A stretch of DNA of 64,000 bases from a bacterium (GTDB lineage: Bacteria > Bacillota > Bacilli > Lactobacillales > Streptococcaceae): positions 233,278-297,277 of the forward strand of contig CAJNCS010000001.1 in NCBI GenBank assembly GCA_905221325.1, read 5' to 3'. Made by a program: the position numbers and the translations under genes. Shown here piece after piece: positions 28,126 through 37,708 of this stretch. The notes under the pieces were generated by a model, which was not told the origin of the DNA, searched no databases, and saw nothing but the letters and a program-made list of their open reading frames with translations. Each line of letters starts with the position of its first letter. The stretch's first letter is position 1.

Positions 28126-28511
28126 TCTTCTATATCACTCCTTACCGTTCGTTTCCGTTCTTGTAGACTCTGTTTTTCTGCGCTAGAAAGTTTGGCAGCT
28201 ACCATCTCTTTCAACTCAGATAGATAGTCAATAACTTGTGCCACTTCCTCTGTCGTAACCCCTTGATTTTCGTTAGCATGTTTAGCAATTTGGTTGATAT
28301 TCGTCCCCACTCGATTGATGGCAATTCGAAGATCTTTCAATTCAGAAAAATCAATTTGCACCACCTTTCCTTGTACCAATTGATTCTTCGCATAGTATTG
28401 AAAAGATGGAACTCCCATTTGGGCCATCGCTGTTTTAATTTGACGATCTTCCTCTGGTGTTAGTCGTATCAATTTTTGTATATAGCGTTTCCTATTTTCG
28501 CGTTTCTGCAT
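28119..28511 (-). CDS. MobC/PcfF-like relaxosome accessory protein
   Basis: A 130-residue basic protein. The region IRLTPEEDRQIKTAMAQMGVPSFQYYAKNQL looks like a ribbon-helix-helix DNA-binding N-terminus, and NRVGTNINQIAKHANENQG is the MobC hallmark. Such proteins bind inverted repeats in oriT and recruit the relaxase. It lies between the putative oriT and the relaxase gene. Confidence 0.88.
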   Translation of the reverse strand: MQKRENRKRYIQKLIRLTPEEDRQIKTAMAQMGVPSFQYYAKNQLVQGKVVQIDFSELKDLRIAINRVGTNINQIAKHANENQGVTTEEVAQVIDYLSELKEMVAAKLSSAEKQSLQERKRTVRSDIEEW

Positions 28512-28559
28512 TATTTTTTATCCTCTTTCTATCAGAAATTCTGTCATTTTCTGTCTAGG

Positions 28560-28690
28560 CATCAGCCCCTGACTTCCTTCCGGCAAGCGTAGCAAATGGA
28601 TATCCATTTGCGAAATTTAAAAAAATCAGAGAAGGAGAACCCTACAGTTTTCCTTCTTGATTTTCTCAGTTTTGGGGAAATCCCCAAGCC
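28560..28690. other. Candidate origin of transfer (oriT)
   Basis: A 216-bp gap upstream of the relaxosome gene holds three inverted repeats: the perfect palindrome GCAAATGGATATCCATTTGC (28592-28611), AGAAGGAGAA with TTTTCCTTCT (28630-28639/28648-28657, one G-T pair), and TTGGGGA with TCCCCAA (28672-28678/28681-28687). Dense repeats directly beside the accessory and relaxase genes are typical of oriT. The nick site itself is not identified. Confidence 0.6.
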
Positions 28691-28727
28691 CCTTTCTTAT
28701 ATCTTTTGAAGTACAACTTCTAACATT

Positions 28728-29144
28728 TTATCGTAACCAACTAAAGATGTTTTTGAAAATAGATGATTGCTTATCACTATTTTCTACATTTTTTTCTTCC
28801 TGACCTTGTAACTTTTCAGCTAGGACAGAAAGTTGTTGAGTAGTTAGAGGCTGGAAAATAGACTGCCCAATTTGTATTTCTGTCAGTAAGATTTTTTCAG
28901 TGAGTACAGCTTGAAATTCTTCATCTGCGATCATCTTGAGTAGCTCAATATTTTCTTCTTCCCACTCCAAAAGAGCAGGATCTCCTTCAGGTAGTTGAGA
29001 CTGTTCTTCCTCTAGTTGCTCTAGAACTTTTTGGCGAGTCAAGTCTTTAGCGTTTGGCGATACTCCTACAACTCTGTCTCCATCCATGATTGGAATAAAG
29101 TCTGAGAGGATGATGATAAGTTGTTCTTCTTGTTCATTGGTCAT
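28728..29144 (-). CDS. Hypothetical acidic protein of the transfer region (PcfE-position)
   Basis: I do not recognise this 138-residue protein. It is strongly acidic, with long helical Glu/Gln/Leu stretches (KVLEQLEEEQSQLPEGDPALLEWEE) and no membrane helix, and ends SSIFKNIFSWLR. Its place between the 1608-residue primase-like protein and the relaxosome gene corresponds to small pcfE-type genes in pCF10-like systems. A cytoplasmic helper role is inference. Confidence 0.55.
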   Translation of the reverse strand: MTNEQEEQLIIILSDFIPIMDGDRVVGVSPNAKDLTRQKVLEQLEEEQSQLPEGDPALLEWEEENIELLKMIADEEFQAVLTEKILLTEIQIGQSIFQPLTTQQLSVLAEKLQGQEEKNVENSDKQSSIFKNIFSWLR

Positions 29145-29214
29145 GAGTGTTGTCCTCCTTGATGATGGTTTGTTTTTAATTTGACCTTGGGTTTATTTGG
29201 GGTGTCCCGTTCGG

Positions 29215-32200
29215 TCATTTCGAGAAACCCTTCTCTTTTTTTGATTGTGCATCTGCTTTCAACTCCTGCTTGTGTTCTTCGACAGCTTGCTTGCCCTGAT
29301 CTTTAAACTTCTCCAGTTTTTGTTCAAAACTACGCTTCGTTTGTTTCTCCTGACTCAATCTTAATTGTTCCAATGCTTGATCCATCCGAACCATTAAACT
29401 TTTAGCTTCTTGTTGGACAATATCCAACTGTGCTTCTAAATCAGCAAGTGTCTCCTTGTCGACAGACCACCTAGATAGATAGTTAAAGGAGTACTCTGAC
29501 GTATCAATACCAAAGTATGAAGAAACAACATAAGCGACACTTTCAGCCTGGAGTTCAGCAGTGCTTCTAGTTAGATTTTCCTTCTGAGGATTGTCTGCAT
29601 GATGCAACTCTGCATGAGCCATCTCATGTAAGAAAGTTTTAATAATTTGAGCCTTGTTCATCTCATTACTACGTAAAACAATTTGATTTTCTGGGACAGA
29701 ATAATATCCATGTTTATTATTTTCCATCTCCTCAAATCGAACCGATACATCATTTTCTTTCGCAATAGCCATCAGGGCACGGTAAAGATTTGCATAGTCC
29801 AAATCAGTCAGCTGCTCTTTAACTTCTGCTGCTTTTGGCATCTCCTTTCCTTCTGTCTGACTAACATCAAAGACTGGCACTAAACCAAAGAATGTAACTG
29901 TTTCTGGTTTCCCATTTTTATCCAATATTGGTTGGTTATTCTCATCCTTTTTGATCTTCGTCATAGGCTTAAAAATACGTAAAGCCTTCTCGCCTTTTTT
30001 CACATAGCGGCCAAAGTTTTCTTTCCACTGCTTGAAAGAAGCTACTTGCCTTGCTTCAGGATTTTGTGCAAGAATTAAGCGTAGGTTGCGGTTAGAATAA
30101 TTATTTAGTTGGCTCATTTTCGTTAGATAGTCTTTGTACTTATCTGAGTCCAGAAACTCCTTAATTCCTTCTTTGAGATGACGACTTAATCCTGCCATAT
30201 CTTTATTCTGAATAAAATCTGCGACTGCAAGACTACCAGCTGCTAAAACAACTTCATCCGCTTGTAGACTCTCCTCGCCCTCTGGTTTAGAACCTGGCTT
30301 CGATCTAAAATCATACGGATTCGTTCCCTGAAGCAACTCCTCCTCATCAGAAACACCGTCAGCATCCGCATCACGTTCCAACTCCTGCTTGTTGTAGCCT
30401 TGTTCTTCTAGTTTGATTTCTTCCTCTTGTGATTTCTCAAATTCTTCTCGAACTATGGCGATCGTTTGTTCAACTTTTTCTGATAAACTTTTGATTTCTT
30501 TTTGCCATTTTTCTACAAGAGCTACTTGATCCATAGGTGAGTCCTTGACTCCCAACTTATCAAACCAAGCAGATAGATTTTCGACCTCAACACTATCCAT
30601 TCCATCAAAAGAGATAAATCCAAGACGAGCATCATGACTACTATCTGTAAATCCAATTGGACTATTTTCCAAATCTCCAAATGGGAGTTGGGATAGAAGT
30701 TGATCTGCGTAAAGAGTATCTTCTAAAGCGTAACTGAACTGAGAAATATCTAACTCACTCGCCAATCTCTCCAGATGATACGGAGTGAATATGGCCCCAT
30801 CTATCTTCATCAATTCTGGGTACTCTCTCATTTCTCGTGTTCCAAGCCTTTCTTTGTGAGCGATGGGGTTAATCTCCTCACCGATATTGTAACGGATGCT
30901 ATCCTGAATCAGTTCACCATCAGGAGCGTAGATACTAAACTGGATCTTAGTTGGAGAGATGTAGGCTTCTGGATGACCACCAGTCACTTGTTTTAGCCCT
31001 TCCTGATATAGCTGATAGAAGCTCTGATTGGCCTTGTAAAGCTCTCTAGCAAAATCTTGATAAGGTATCAGCTCTGTTTCTTTAAAGGGCAATTTAGGCC
31101 CATCAGGGCGCTCCTCAGACCATTGAAGGCGTACATGGTAGTGTTCCTTATAGATATAATCTTGTTTCCATTCTTTATAAAAATCTGAATTTGTATCTAG
31201 GAGATGATCTTCTTCAGCTGCAGCAACAATCTGATCGAATTTATCATTGTACTGTTTCGCATAGTCAAGATACTGATTCCAGGCTTGATGAAATTCTTCT
31301 GGAGTCTTTGAGATGTCACCTGGCACACCTAAATTATAGACAGTATCTAAGACTTGAGTAAACGTAGCCGAATCAAGTAGGGGGCTATTCAGTGTGTTCT
31401 CTAGCGTTGTTTGTTCAATTTCTTTAGAAACTTCTTCAAACTGCTTATTCTTCAAAACTGACAGCATTTCTGCACCATTGTCTTTAACATATTCTTCATT
31501 GATTGAAAGTTGCTCGATGTGACCATCTCGATCTCTATAAACACCTAAAATAATCTTTTCCTGGTTTGTCTGATCTAGTAGAAGATTAAGGCTTTTTCTT
31601 AATCGCATAAGACTAGCTGGTAGAACTGTACCATCTACTGTCCTAAAAGCAAGTAAAACATCTTGGTCATTTGAACGAATTGCCTTATCCAAATTTAGGC
31701 TATGAAACTTTTCTACATCTGATAAGTCTCCAAAATAAAAGGACTCTGCATCTACTATGGCAGGTAATTCAGGGAGAACTTTCAACTTATCAAATGCAGC
31801 ACCTCTGTTGGCAATCAAAATATTATCAAATTGTCCATTTCCAGCAGCAAAATCCAATAAAGTTTGTCCTGCAGTTTGCCCTTCTCTATAAGGAAAAATA
31901 CCCGTTAAGTGCATAAAACTTTCTTTGCTATAAGAAATAGCAACACTATTTGTATCTGCACCATCCTGGTAAAAATAGATTACTTGTGAGTCTGCTACGT
32001 TTTCTAAGTACCATTGAGCAGCATTTTGAAGATGAGGTGCATATCTGTTTAGTTTCAGCAAATCTTTATCTGAGATAGGATGGTAGTTATCCTTATGAAT
32101 TGACTTTCTATCCTCATTTATGCTAAAATAAAGTAAAGGTTGAGATCGAGTTTGACTTGGTGACAAGTCATTCAAAGGTTGCGATATATTCGCTTCTGGT

Positions 32201-34041
32201 AGAGGTGCTGCCCCCTGAGATTCTTCAGGAAAATCCCCGAGTTTTGTCTCAGCCTCTTTGTTTTGTTCAGAATTATTACCAGTCTCTTGTATACTCTCAA
32301 GAGACTTTTCTTTTTCTTCTGATTCAACTGACCCTAATTGGATATTTTCTTGCCTTTGTTTGGCAAGTAATTCATCCACCTTCAGTCTTTCCTCATCTGT
32401 TTTCGGATGATACTTGGTTTGTGAAGATAATTGAAACTCCCCTTCCTCAGTCAACTCCAGAGCAACTCTTCGTAACCCTTTTACAAAATACGTATTTGGT
32501 TGTTTTTTCCACTGATTCACTAAGCCCTCATCAATTAAGGCCTGTGCTGCTGGTTGAATGCTCGTTTTACCCATTTGTTCAGATATAGCTTCAAGTCTAG
32601 TCAACTCTTTTTGATAGCGTTTGAGAGTAGCTTTGGTAAAGAACGACTCCCCACGCTTAGCTTTTTCTAACTCTTCACGGATTCTAGGTATATTTTGAAC
32701 ACTCATCTCCAGACCACTTCCCTGACGATTCAACCCCATTTCTTTCAAATGTTGTTGGTGCTCCAGGCGCTCTACTCGCTCTTCCTGTTGCCTAATCTCA
32801 TCCATCTTTGAGAAGACTTGACCTTCTATTTGTTCTTGCTTACGCATAAAGCTAGCACCGCCTCGCTTATCATTCATGGGTTGCCCATTTGTTAGCGCTT
32901 GGTGGGAATAAGCTCTTGAAATAGCCTCGTCTTGTTCACCCCTTAGTCTTTCCAATTTTCGACGTGCCTGGGCAAGACGACTGTTGTCTGGTGCATCTCT
33001 CTCCAGTTGTTTTTCCTGCTTCAGAATCTCATTCCAATCTGTCTTCTCCTGGCCTTCACGTTGTGGTGGTCTTGCATCGATAACTGGAATTTTCTTCTCC
33101 CGTAGTTTAGTGATAAAGTCTGTACCTGCTTTATCACGATCAACTGCCAGCGTGATAAGATCATCATATTTGTGATCTTGGAAAAGTGTAGAGGTTTCTG
33201 CTGCAACAGATAAGAATCTCGAGGTACGTGTTAGTTCACTAGACTTGGTATAATCCCTTTCATCCATAGGAATATCCCCTCGCTCCTGTAAAATTTCAAG
33301 AACATAGTGGGATAATACTCCCTCTTTCAATCCTTCCATCGCAACTAGTCTAACATCGTTTAATTCGCCCTTATGAAGCTCATAATAGCTCATAAGGTCA
33401 ATTGGTGCCTCTGCCACAATTAAACGCTTAGGAGAGCCTATAGAAACATTTAAACCACTGATAGATTCTGATTGATACATGATTTGTTTCAAGTATCCCT
33501 TACCAGGATGACGTTCTTGATCAGGAACAAGTCCCTGGAGGCTCGCACCTACCAGTTGCTGATTTCTGTCCAAGTATTTAAAAACTAATACGTTTTCTAT
33601 AACGCCATCTTTACCTGTACGTTTGGCTTGGGCTAGTGTCCCCTTCTCCAGAAAGAAGTCAATTGTATCATCAGAGAGTCCTCTAACCTCCTTGAGATAG
33701 GCTCTCGCCTCTACAAATGGTTGCTCATGAGAGGCCAATGTATAGTTAAATGGTTTACGCACGTCCTCCATTGGTTTCGCTTCAGGAAATGATCCTGTCT
33801 CTAAGAACACCATAGCTTCCTTATAGCTAACATTTCGCATTTCTTGGACAAGACTAATGGTGTCCCCATACTTATCTGCTTGTGAATACCAATGCCAGAC
33901 ATTCTTGACCGTATCGATCTTAAATGAGTCATGTTCAGCCCAATAATACTCTCGAGAAGACTTTCGCTTCATTTCCATTCCCAGGCTACGAGCTACTTCT
34001 AAAATATCCAGCGATTTTGCCTGTGCTTTTGTTAAAACCAT
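29215..34041 (-). CDS. Large PcfD/LtrC-like protein: Toprim-like, ArdC-like and metallopeptidase-like regions
   Basis: A 1608-residue cytoplasmic protein. Residues 1-75 resemble a primase zinc-finger-like N-terminus without clear zinc ligands (KSSREYYWAEHDSFKIDTVK). About 100-335 is a DUF3991/Toprim-like region with LIVAEAPIDLMSYYE and LITLAVDRDKAGTDF. The middle is long and uncharacterised. DADADGVSDEEEL at 1225-1237 is a calcium-loop-like repeat. About 1290-1400 is ArdC-like ssDNA-binding (NNYSNRNLRLILAQNPEARQ), then FLHEMAHAELHH (HExxH at about 1473-1477). It probably processes or protects transferred DNA. The unusual length suggests a fusion. Confidence 0.82.
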   Translation of the reverse strand: MVLTKAQAKSLDILEVARSLGMEMKRKSSREYYWAEHDSFKIDTVKNVWHWYSQADKYGDTISLVQEMRNVSYKEAMVFLETGSFPEAKPMEDVRKPFNYTLASHEQPFVEARAYLKEVRGLSDDTIDFFLEKGTLAQAKRTGKDGVIENVLVFKYLDRNQQLVGASLQGLVPDQERHPGKGYLKQIMYQSESISGLNVSIGSPKRLIVAEAPIDLMSYYELHKGELNDVRLVAMEGLKEGVLSHYVLEILQERGDIPMDERDYTKSSELTRTSRFLSVAAETSTLFQDHKYDDLITLAVDRDKAGTDFITKLREKKIPVIDARPPQREGQEKTDWNEILKQEKQLERDAPDNSRLAQARRKLERLRGEQDEAISRAYSHQALTNGQPMNDKRGGASFMRKQEQIEGQVFSKMDEIRQQEERVERLEHQQHLKEMGLNRQGSGLEMSVQNIPRIREELEKAKRGESFFTKATLKRYQKELTRLEAISEQMGKTSIQPAAQALIDEGLVNQWKKQPNTYFVKGLRRVALELTEEGEFQLSSQTKYHPKTDEERLKVDELLAKQRQENIQLGSVESEEKEKSLESIQETGNNSEQNKEAETKLGDFPEESQGAAPLPEANISQPLNDLSPSQTRSQPLLYFSINEDRKSIHKDNYHPISDKDLLKLNRYAPHLQNAAQWYLENVADSQVIYFYQDGADTNSVAISYSKESFMHLTGIFPYREGQTAGQTLLDFAAGNGQFDNILIANRGAAFDKLKVLPELPAIVDAESFYFGDLSDVEKFHSLNLDKAIRSNDQDVLLAFRTVDGTVLPASLMRLRKSLNLLLDQTNQEKIILGVYRDRDGHIEQLSINEEYVKDNGAEMLSVLKNKQFEEVSKEIEQTTLENTLNSPLLDSATFTQVLDTVYNLGVPGDISKTPEEFHQAWNQYLDYAKQYNDKFDQIVAAAEEDHLLDTNSDFYKEWKQDYIYKEHYHVRLQWSEERPDGPKLPFKETELIPYQDFARELYKANQSFYQLYQEGLKQVTGGHPEAYISPTKIQFSIYAPDGELIQDSIRYNIGEEINPIAHKERLGTREMREYPELMKIDGAIFTPYHLERLASELDISQFSYALEDTLYADQLLSQLPFGDLENSPIGFTDSSHDARLGFISFDGMDSVEVENLSAWFDKLGVKDSPMDQVALVEKWQKEIKSLSEKVEQTIAIVREEFEKSQEEEIKLEEQGYNKQELERDADADGVSDEEELLQGTNPYDFRSKPGSKPEGEESLQADEVVLAAGSLAVADFIQNKDMAGLSRHLKEGIKEFLDSDKYKDYLTKMSQLNNYSNRNLRLILAQNPEARQVASFKQWKENFGRYVKKGEKALRIFKPMTKIKKDENNQPILDKNGKPETVTFFGLVPVFDVSQTEGKEMPKAAEVKEQLTDLDYANLYRALMAIAKENDVSVRFEEMENNKHGYYSVPENQIVLRSNEMNKAQIIKTFLHEMAHAELHHADNPQKENLTRSTAELQAESVAYVVSSYFGIDTSEYSFNYLSRWSVDKETLADLEAQLDIVQQEAKSLMVRMDQALEQLRLSQEKQTKRSFEQKLEKFKDQGKQAVEEHKQELKADAQSKKEKGFSK

Positions 34042-34295
34042 TCTGTTTCCTCCTCAACTAATTCCTTGAATAAAAGATAATCTTCAGGAGTTGCATCTAG
34101 TTCACTAACAACTAATGGATCTTCCTGATTCGTTGTCACAAAAAGGTGAGGAGCTAATTGATAAAAAGTCTCCTCATCTGCCTGTTTAAATAGCTGCCAA
34201 ATAGCATAACGTTCTGTGGCTAAATTTTCTGGCTTTAATGCTAAAACTTGTGAGATACTCTCCAGGTATCCTAATTGTATTTTTGGTGTTTCCAT
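34032..34295 (-). CDS. Small hypothetical transfer-operon protein (87 aa)
   Basis: A soluble acidic protein of 87 residues (IQLGYLESISQVLALKPENLATERYAIW...ELVEEETEWF). No family recognised, no membrane segment. It overlaps the large PcfD-like gene by 10 bp and follows the coupling-protein gene by 20 bp, so it is translated as part of the transfer operon. Confidence 0.6.
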   Translation of the reverse strand: METPKIQLGYLESISQVLALKPENLATERYAIWQLFKQADEETFYQLAPHLFVTTNQEDPLVVSELDATPEDYLLFKELVEEETEWF

Positions 34296-34315
34296 CCTAC
34301 TGTCCTTTCTGTATG

Positions 34316-36115
34316 TTAGGCCACGAATAACTCTTTTAGCTGCGGAGTCAAATCGTTGGCATATAATAGCAAGCCATCGATATCTGTCCCTTTTCGAGTA
34401 TATTCGTACCAGTTTTCTGTATCTTCAGGAGAACTTGCAATCTCATCTTTTCGAGGATGATCATAGACACTTGCTTTTTTATCTCTGAAGACATTTTGTT
34501 TAGAAATAAAGACCAATCCTTCTTCTACCCCAATTCTTGCGACTTCATCTGGAGTTAGAAGGGGACGGCCTTGAATTTGTTTATTTTCACTTGATGAGCC
34601 ATTACGATAACTATGCGATTTTGAGGTGGATCTAGTACGTATAGTCTGCTTACCTGACCTTGTAGAATAGTATTCCATCGTATCCTTGTCATTTGTCCCT
34701 AAAAATAGGTGAGTAGCACAGTTATTAAAGATGGTCTTCCAATCACTTTTATAAAGTGATTCTAGCTGATTGACAGCTTGGATGATAATCTTAATAGACA
34801 TCTCACGACTACGAATAGAAGAGAGGACCTGGGCGAAGTTTGGAATACGGCCAATTTGTGCAAACTCATCGAAGATAAACTGAATGTGGCGAAGATTTTT
34901 TCTACTGTAGCCAGGTACTTTCCCTTGCAAGATATCATCAGCCTTATGTGTAAGAACCTCAAAACCAATCGCAAACAAGATTGATGAAAGAAAATTAAAG
35001 GCGTTATTGGTTTCAGGAATAGCAATAAAAACAGCTGTCTTTTTCGTATTCCAGGTATCCATTTCCATGGTATCCTCACTGATCAGGTTTCGTACATCTT
35101 CATGATCAAAGATAGAATAGCGAGAAGACAAAATCGCTACCACACTGTTTCTTGTCTCACCTCTAAAGTTTTGGAATAGTTTCCACTGCTTATAGGCATA
35201 GTTGTTAGGTTGATGTTCGTTCAGTTCTTCAAACATCTGCTCGACAGGACTTGGTACATCTGGATCCTCTCGATACATATTTCTTAATAGATCCGCAACG
35301 TGACCCAAGTTTGGCATGTATAACTGGACTCCAGTTTCAGGATCCCTAGAGTCAAAATAGAGATAACCAATCAATGCACGTTGCAGCATCAACTCTGCTT
35401 GAACCCAGAAGTCTTCACCAGTATGCTCACTCTTCTTCGTTCCCTCAGTAATCGCTTCAGAGATACGATCAATATCTAGCTCAGACTTCATGTAATGAAA
35501 AGGATTAAACCGATCTGAATTCTTGAGACGGATCAAATCAAAGATTTTAACAGCATAGCCTGCCTTCTCAAGCATCTTCCCAACTTCGTGTACCAGGTTT
35601 CCTTTAGGATCCGTCACCACAAAGTTTGAGTTCATCTGCATTAAATTCGGCAATACAAACGTAAAGGTTTTACCGTCTCCTGGAAGACCAATAACAATCA
35701 CATTTTTGTTGAGTTGCACATTGTAGGCTAAGCGAAAGTTAAATAGCCCCATTTTGACCTGTTTTGAAAAAATCATATTCTTCTCAAAATCAACGTCTTC
35801 AAAACGTCTCATTTCCTTCAAAGTCGCAAAACGAGCACTACCTTGTTCTTCTCCCTGACGATATAAATTCTTATCCATAGAAGCATAGACAAGCATTGGG
35901 AGACCAAATCCAATCAACCCTGCATATAAGGCTCCTGAATCAAAGAAAACACCAAAAGAGAAGCGTTCCCAGTGTTCTAGCAACCAACGAAGTCGCAACA
36001 TTCCCATAAAAGGTACTGCTGCAGTCGAAAGTTGGTAGTAATGGTAAAAGGACTGGAAAATAACAAATGAAAATAGCCCCACCACTAGGTAGGGCCATAT
36101 AGGCTTTCTAATCAT
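34316..36115 (-). CDS. VirD4/TraG-family coupling protein (PcfC-like)
   Basis: A 599-residue coupling ATPase that hands the relaxase-DNA complex to the secretion channel. Two N-terminal membrane helices (about 8-30 and 60-78) precede Walker A VIGLPGDGKTFTF (GLPGDGKT at about 143-150), VVTDPKGNLVHEVGKML, and Walker B HIQFIFDEFAQIGRIPNF. The C-terminal part has the RGRPLLTPDEVARIG motif common to TraG proteins. It overlaps the PcfB-like gene by 4 bp. Confidence 0.95.
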   Translation of the reverse strand: MIRKPIWPYLVVGLFSFVIFQSFYHYYQLSTAAVPFMGMLRLRWLLEHWERFSFGVFFDSGALYAGLIGFGLPMLVYASMDKNLYRQGEEQGSARFATLKEMRRFEDVDFEKNMIFSKQVKMGLFNFRLAYNVQLNKNVIVIGLPGDGKTFTFVLPNLMQMNSNFVVTDPKGNLVHEVGKMLEKAGYAVKIFDLIRLKNSDRFNPFHYMKSELDIDRISEAITEGTKKSEHTGEDFWVQAELMLQRALIGYLYFDSRDPETGVQLYMPNLGHVADLLRNMYREDPDVPSPVEQMFEELNEHQPNNYAYKQWKLFQNFRGETRNSVVAILSSRYSIFDHEDVRNLISEDTMEMDTWNTKKTAVFIAIPETNNAFNFLSSILFAIGFEVLTHKADDILQGKVPGYSRKNLRHIQFIFDEFAQIGRIPNFAQVLSSIRSREMSIKIIIQAVNQLESLYKSDWKTIFNNCATHLFLGTNDKDTMEYYSTRSGKQTIRTRSTSKSHSYRNGSSSENKQIQGRPLLTPDEVARIGVEEGLVFISKQNVFRDKKASVYDHPRKDEIASSPEDTENWYEYTRKGTDIDGLLLYANDLTPQLKELFVA

Positions 36116-36630
36116 CGTGCTTTCTCCTTTCCAATATCCTTCGTCACTACAGGGATGGTTCCCTTATACACCGTATGACTCTTGTAGTAGGCTATTTTGT
36201 CTTCAGGAGTCATTTCGTGTGGTTTCTTCAGTACCTTTTTCGCAAACTCCTCCAATTTTTCTTGGCTTTTCGTGATGTCTGCTAACATCTCTTTGAGAGC
36301 CTTTTCTACTAGGGGACGATTTTTTGTTTCAAAGAAGAGATAGGTTGTCCCATCTTTTTGATGATAAGTAAAACCCACCTTATACTCTTCCAAGTAATGC
36401 TTTAACTTGGCCAAGTGGACTTCACTGTTTAGTAACTTCTCAACATCTTTTTCAGACTTGGTGGCCATAAAGTCATTGAATAGCGTCTCCCCTTCAAAAG
36501 TTCGATTCGCTACCTTATGTTGATTCTTGTCATAGTGGGCTTTTGCGAGGGCATATAGGGCTTGTATTGTCATCTCTAGGGTTACTTTTCCTTTTAACGC
36601 CAGAGAATGACTAACTTTTTCTTGATCCAT
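36112..36630 (-). CDS. PcfB-like (DUF3801) protein
   Basis: A 172-residue protein matching DUF3801: an N-terminal segment ALKGKVTLEMTIQALYALAKAH, then KHYLEEYKVGFTYHQKDGTTYLFFETKNRPLVEKAL, and a Lys/Glu-rich end. PcfB-type proteins pair with the coupling protein. The ATGA overlap with the VirD4-type gene supports that link. Confidence 0.82.
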   Translation of the reverse strand: MDQEKVSHSLALKGKVTLEMTIQALYALAKAHYDKNQHKVANRTFEGETLFNDFMATKSEKDVEKLLNSEVHLAKLKHYLEEYKVGFTYHQKDGTTYLFFETKNRPLVEKALKEMLADITKSQEKLEEFAKKVLKKPHEMTPEDKIAYYKSHTVYKGTIPVVTKDIGKEKAR

Positions 36631-36642
36631 ATAAGCCCTCCT

Positions 36643-37482
36643 TTATTTTGGATAATTGGATAGTTCTGGCTTCGCAATAACCTGGAAACCATAACGTGCT
36701 TCAGGTTCTTCCTTTACAGTAACTACCAAGCGTTTCTGACTTCTGTTTTCCCCGTCTTTCACGGCCACCACATAGGTCAGTTGATAGGTTGCTTCATCAA
36801 CCATCAAGCTAGACTCCAAAATCACTGACTGCAGTTGACCTGGTTGTCTGTCTAACACTAACTGAGGAACTACAAAATCATCCATCTTCCCTTTATCAGA
36901 GTAATAGACTGGTAAAAAGTAACGTGAAAAAGCATCTAGTTTCCCTGTTTTTGACTGAATGGTTTTTAAATCAGAAAGTTCCTTGGATACGACCGATAGT
37001 TGCTTTTCTTGATGGTAAACTAGCGTAATTGATAAGCCAGCAACTGTCAAACTTCCTACTAGACCAAGCACCACCAAAACTCTTCCCAGATACACCAAAA
37101 AAGAAGGTTTGGAGGAGGTTTTGGGATTGGGGGTTTCATGCTTCAAGGAAGGAACTTCTGCTTTTTCTTCAGGAATATGTGCCCCACGTTTTGTTTTAAC
37201 CTGGCGCTTAAAGAGAGAAGTTTTTGCTTCTTTTGCGGAAGTCTCCTGGTTATTCACCGTACCAGGCTTCAGGAAGAGGCTATCTGCGATCCCCTCAAAC
37301 GGCAAATAAATATCTTCTTGGTAGACCACTACATTCTTTTTGTCCAATTCCTCGACCAATAAAACGGCCTCCACCTCCTCGTGTTTCACCTTGGCATTTT
37401 CTCGCTCCAGGGCTTGGTACACAAGGTCTCGATTTTTATACGTTGTTGTCGTGTTTTGTGTCAGATTGGTTAGACGGTACAT
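36643..37482 (-). CDS. Single-pass membrane transfer protein, possibly VirB8/NTF2-like (PcfA position)
   Basis: A 279-residue protein with a basic N-terminal cytoplasmic region (about 1-125), one membrane helix (YLGRVLVVLGLVGSLTVAGL, about 128-150) and an extracytoplasmic domain of about 125 residues (KLDAFSRYFLPVYYS...). The layout resembles VirB8/TcpC-type scaffold proteins, though the second domain is divergent. It is the second protein of this shape in the operon and may pair with the 214-residue one. Confidence 0.6.
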   Translation of the reverse strand: MYRLTNLTQNTTTTYKNRDLVYQALERENAKVKHEEVEAVLLVEELDKKNVVVYQEDIYLPFEGIADSLFLKPGTVNNQETSAKEAKTSLFKRQVKTKRGAHIPEEKAEVPSLKHETPNPKTSSKPSFLVYLGRVLVVLGLVGSLTVAGLSITLVYHQEKQLSVVSKELSDLKTIQSKTGKLDAFSRYFLPVYYSDKGKMDDFVVPQLVLDRQPGQLQSVILESSLMVDEATYQLTYVVAVKDGENRSQKRLVVTVKEEPEARYGFQVIAKPELSNYPK

Positions 37483-37708
37483 ATTTTTCAGTTCCTTTCA
37501 ATTTTCCTTCAGCAAGAGCTGTTTCAATATCAGCCCAGGTTAAATTATGTTTGGCCAAGTAGTTTGACCGTTCTTCATGTTTGGCCAGAATGATTTGAGT
37601 TTCTAGCTCCTTCAGTCTCTCTTCTTCCCTCTTGACTTTAGTCATATACTCAGCTAAGCGGTCTTCCGCTTTCTGTTTTTGTTTTTCCAAAGTTTTTAAT
37701 TTTGTCAT
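37436..37708 (-). CDS. Small coiled-coil transfer protein (90 aa)
   Basis: Residues 1-50 form a heptad-rich helix (KTLEKQKQKAEDRLAEYMTKVKREEERLKELE split over several turns), followed by LTWADIETALAEGKL. Small coiled-coil proteins of this kind (PrgM-position) occur in many Gram-positive transfer operons, and their role is unknown. The gene overlaps the neighbours by 47 bp downstream and 4 bp upstream. Confidence 0.65.
   Translation of the reverse strand: MTKLKTLEKQKQKAEDRLAEYMTKVKREEERLKELETQIILAKHEERSNYLAKHNLTWADIETALAEGKLKGTEKYVPSNQSDTKHDNNV

Noticed and set aside
37109..37562. Several plus-strand reading frames of 66-112 codons
   Set aside because: They overlap well-supported minus-strand transfer genes in full, with no promoter or ribosome site.
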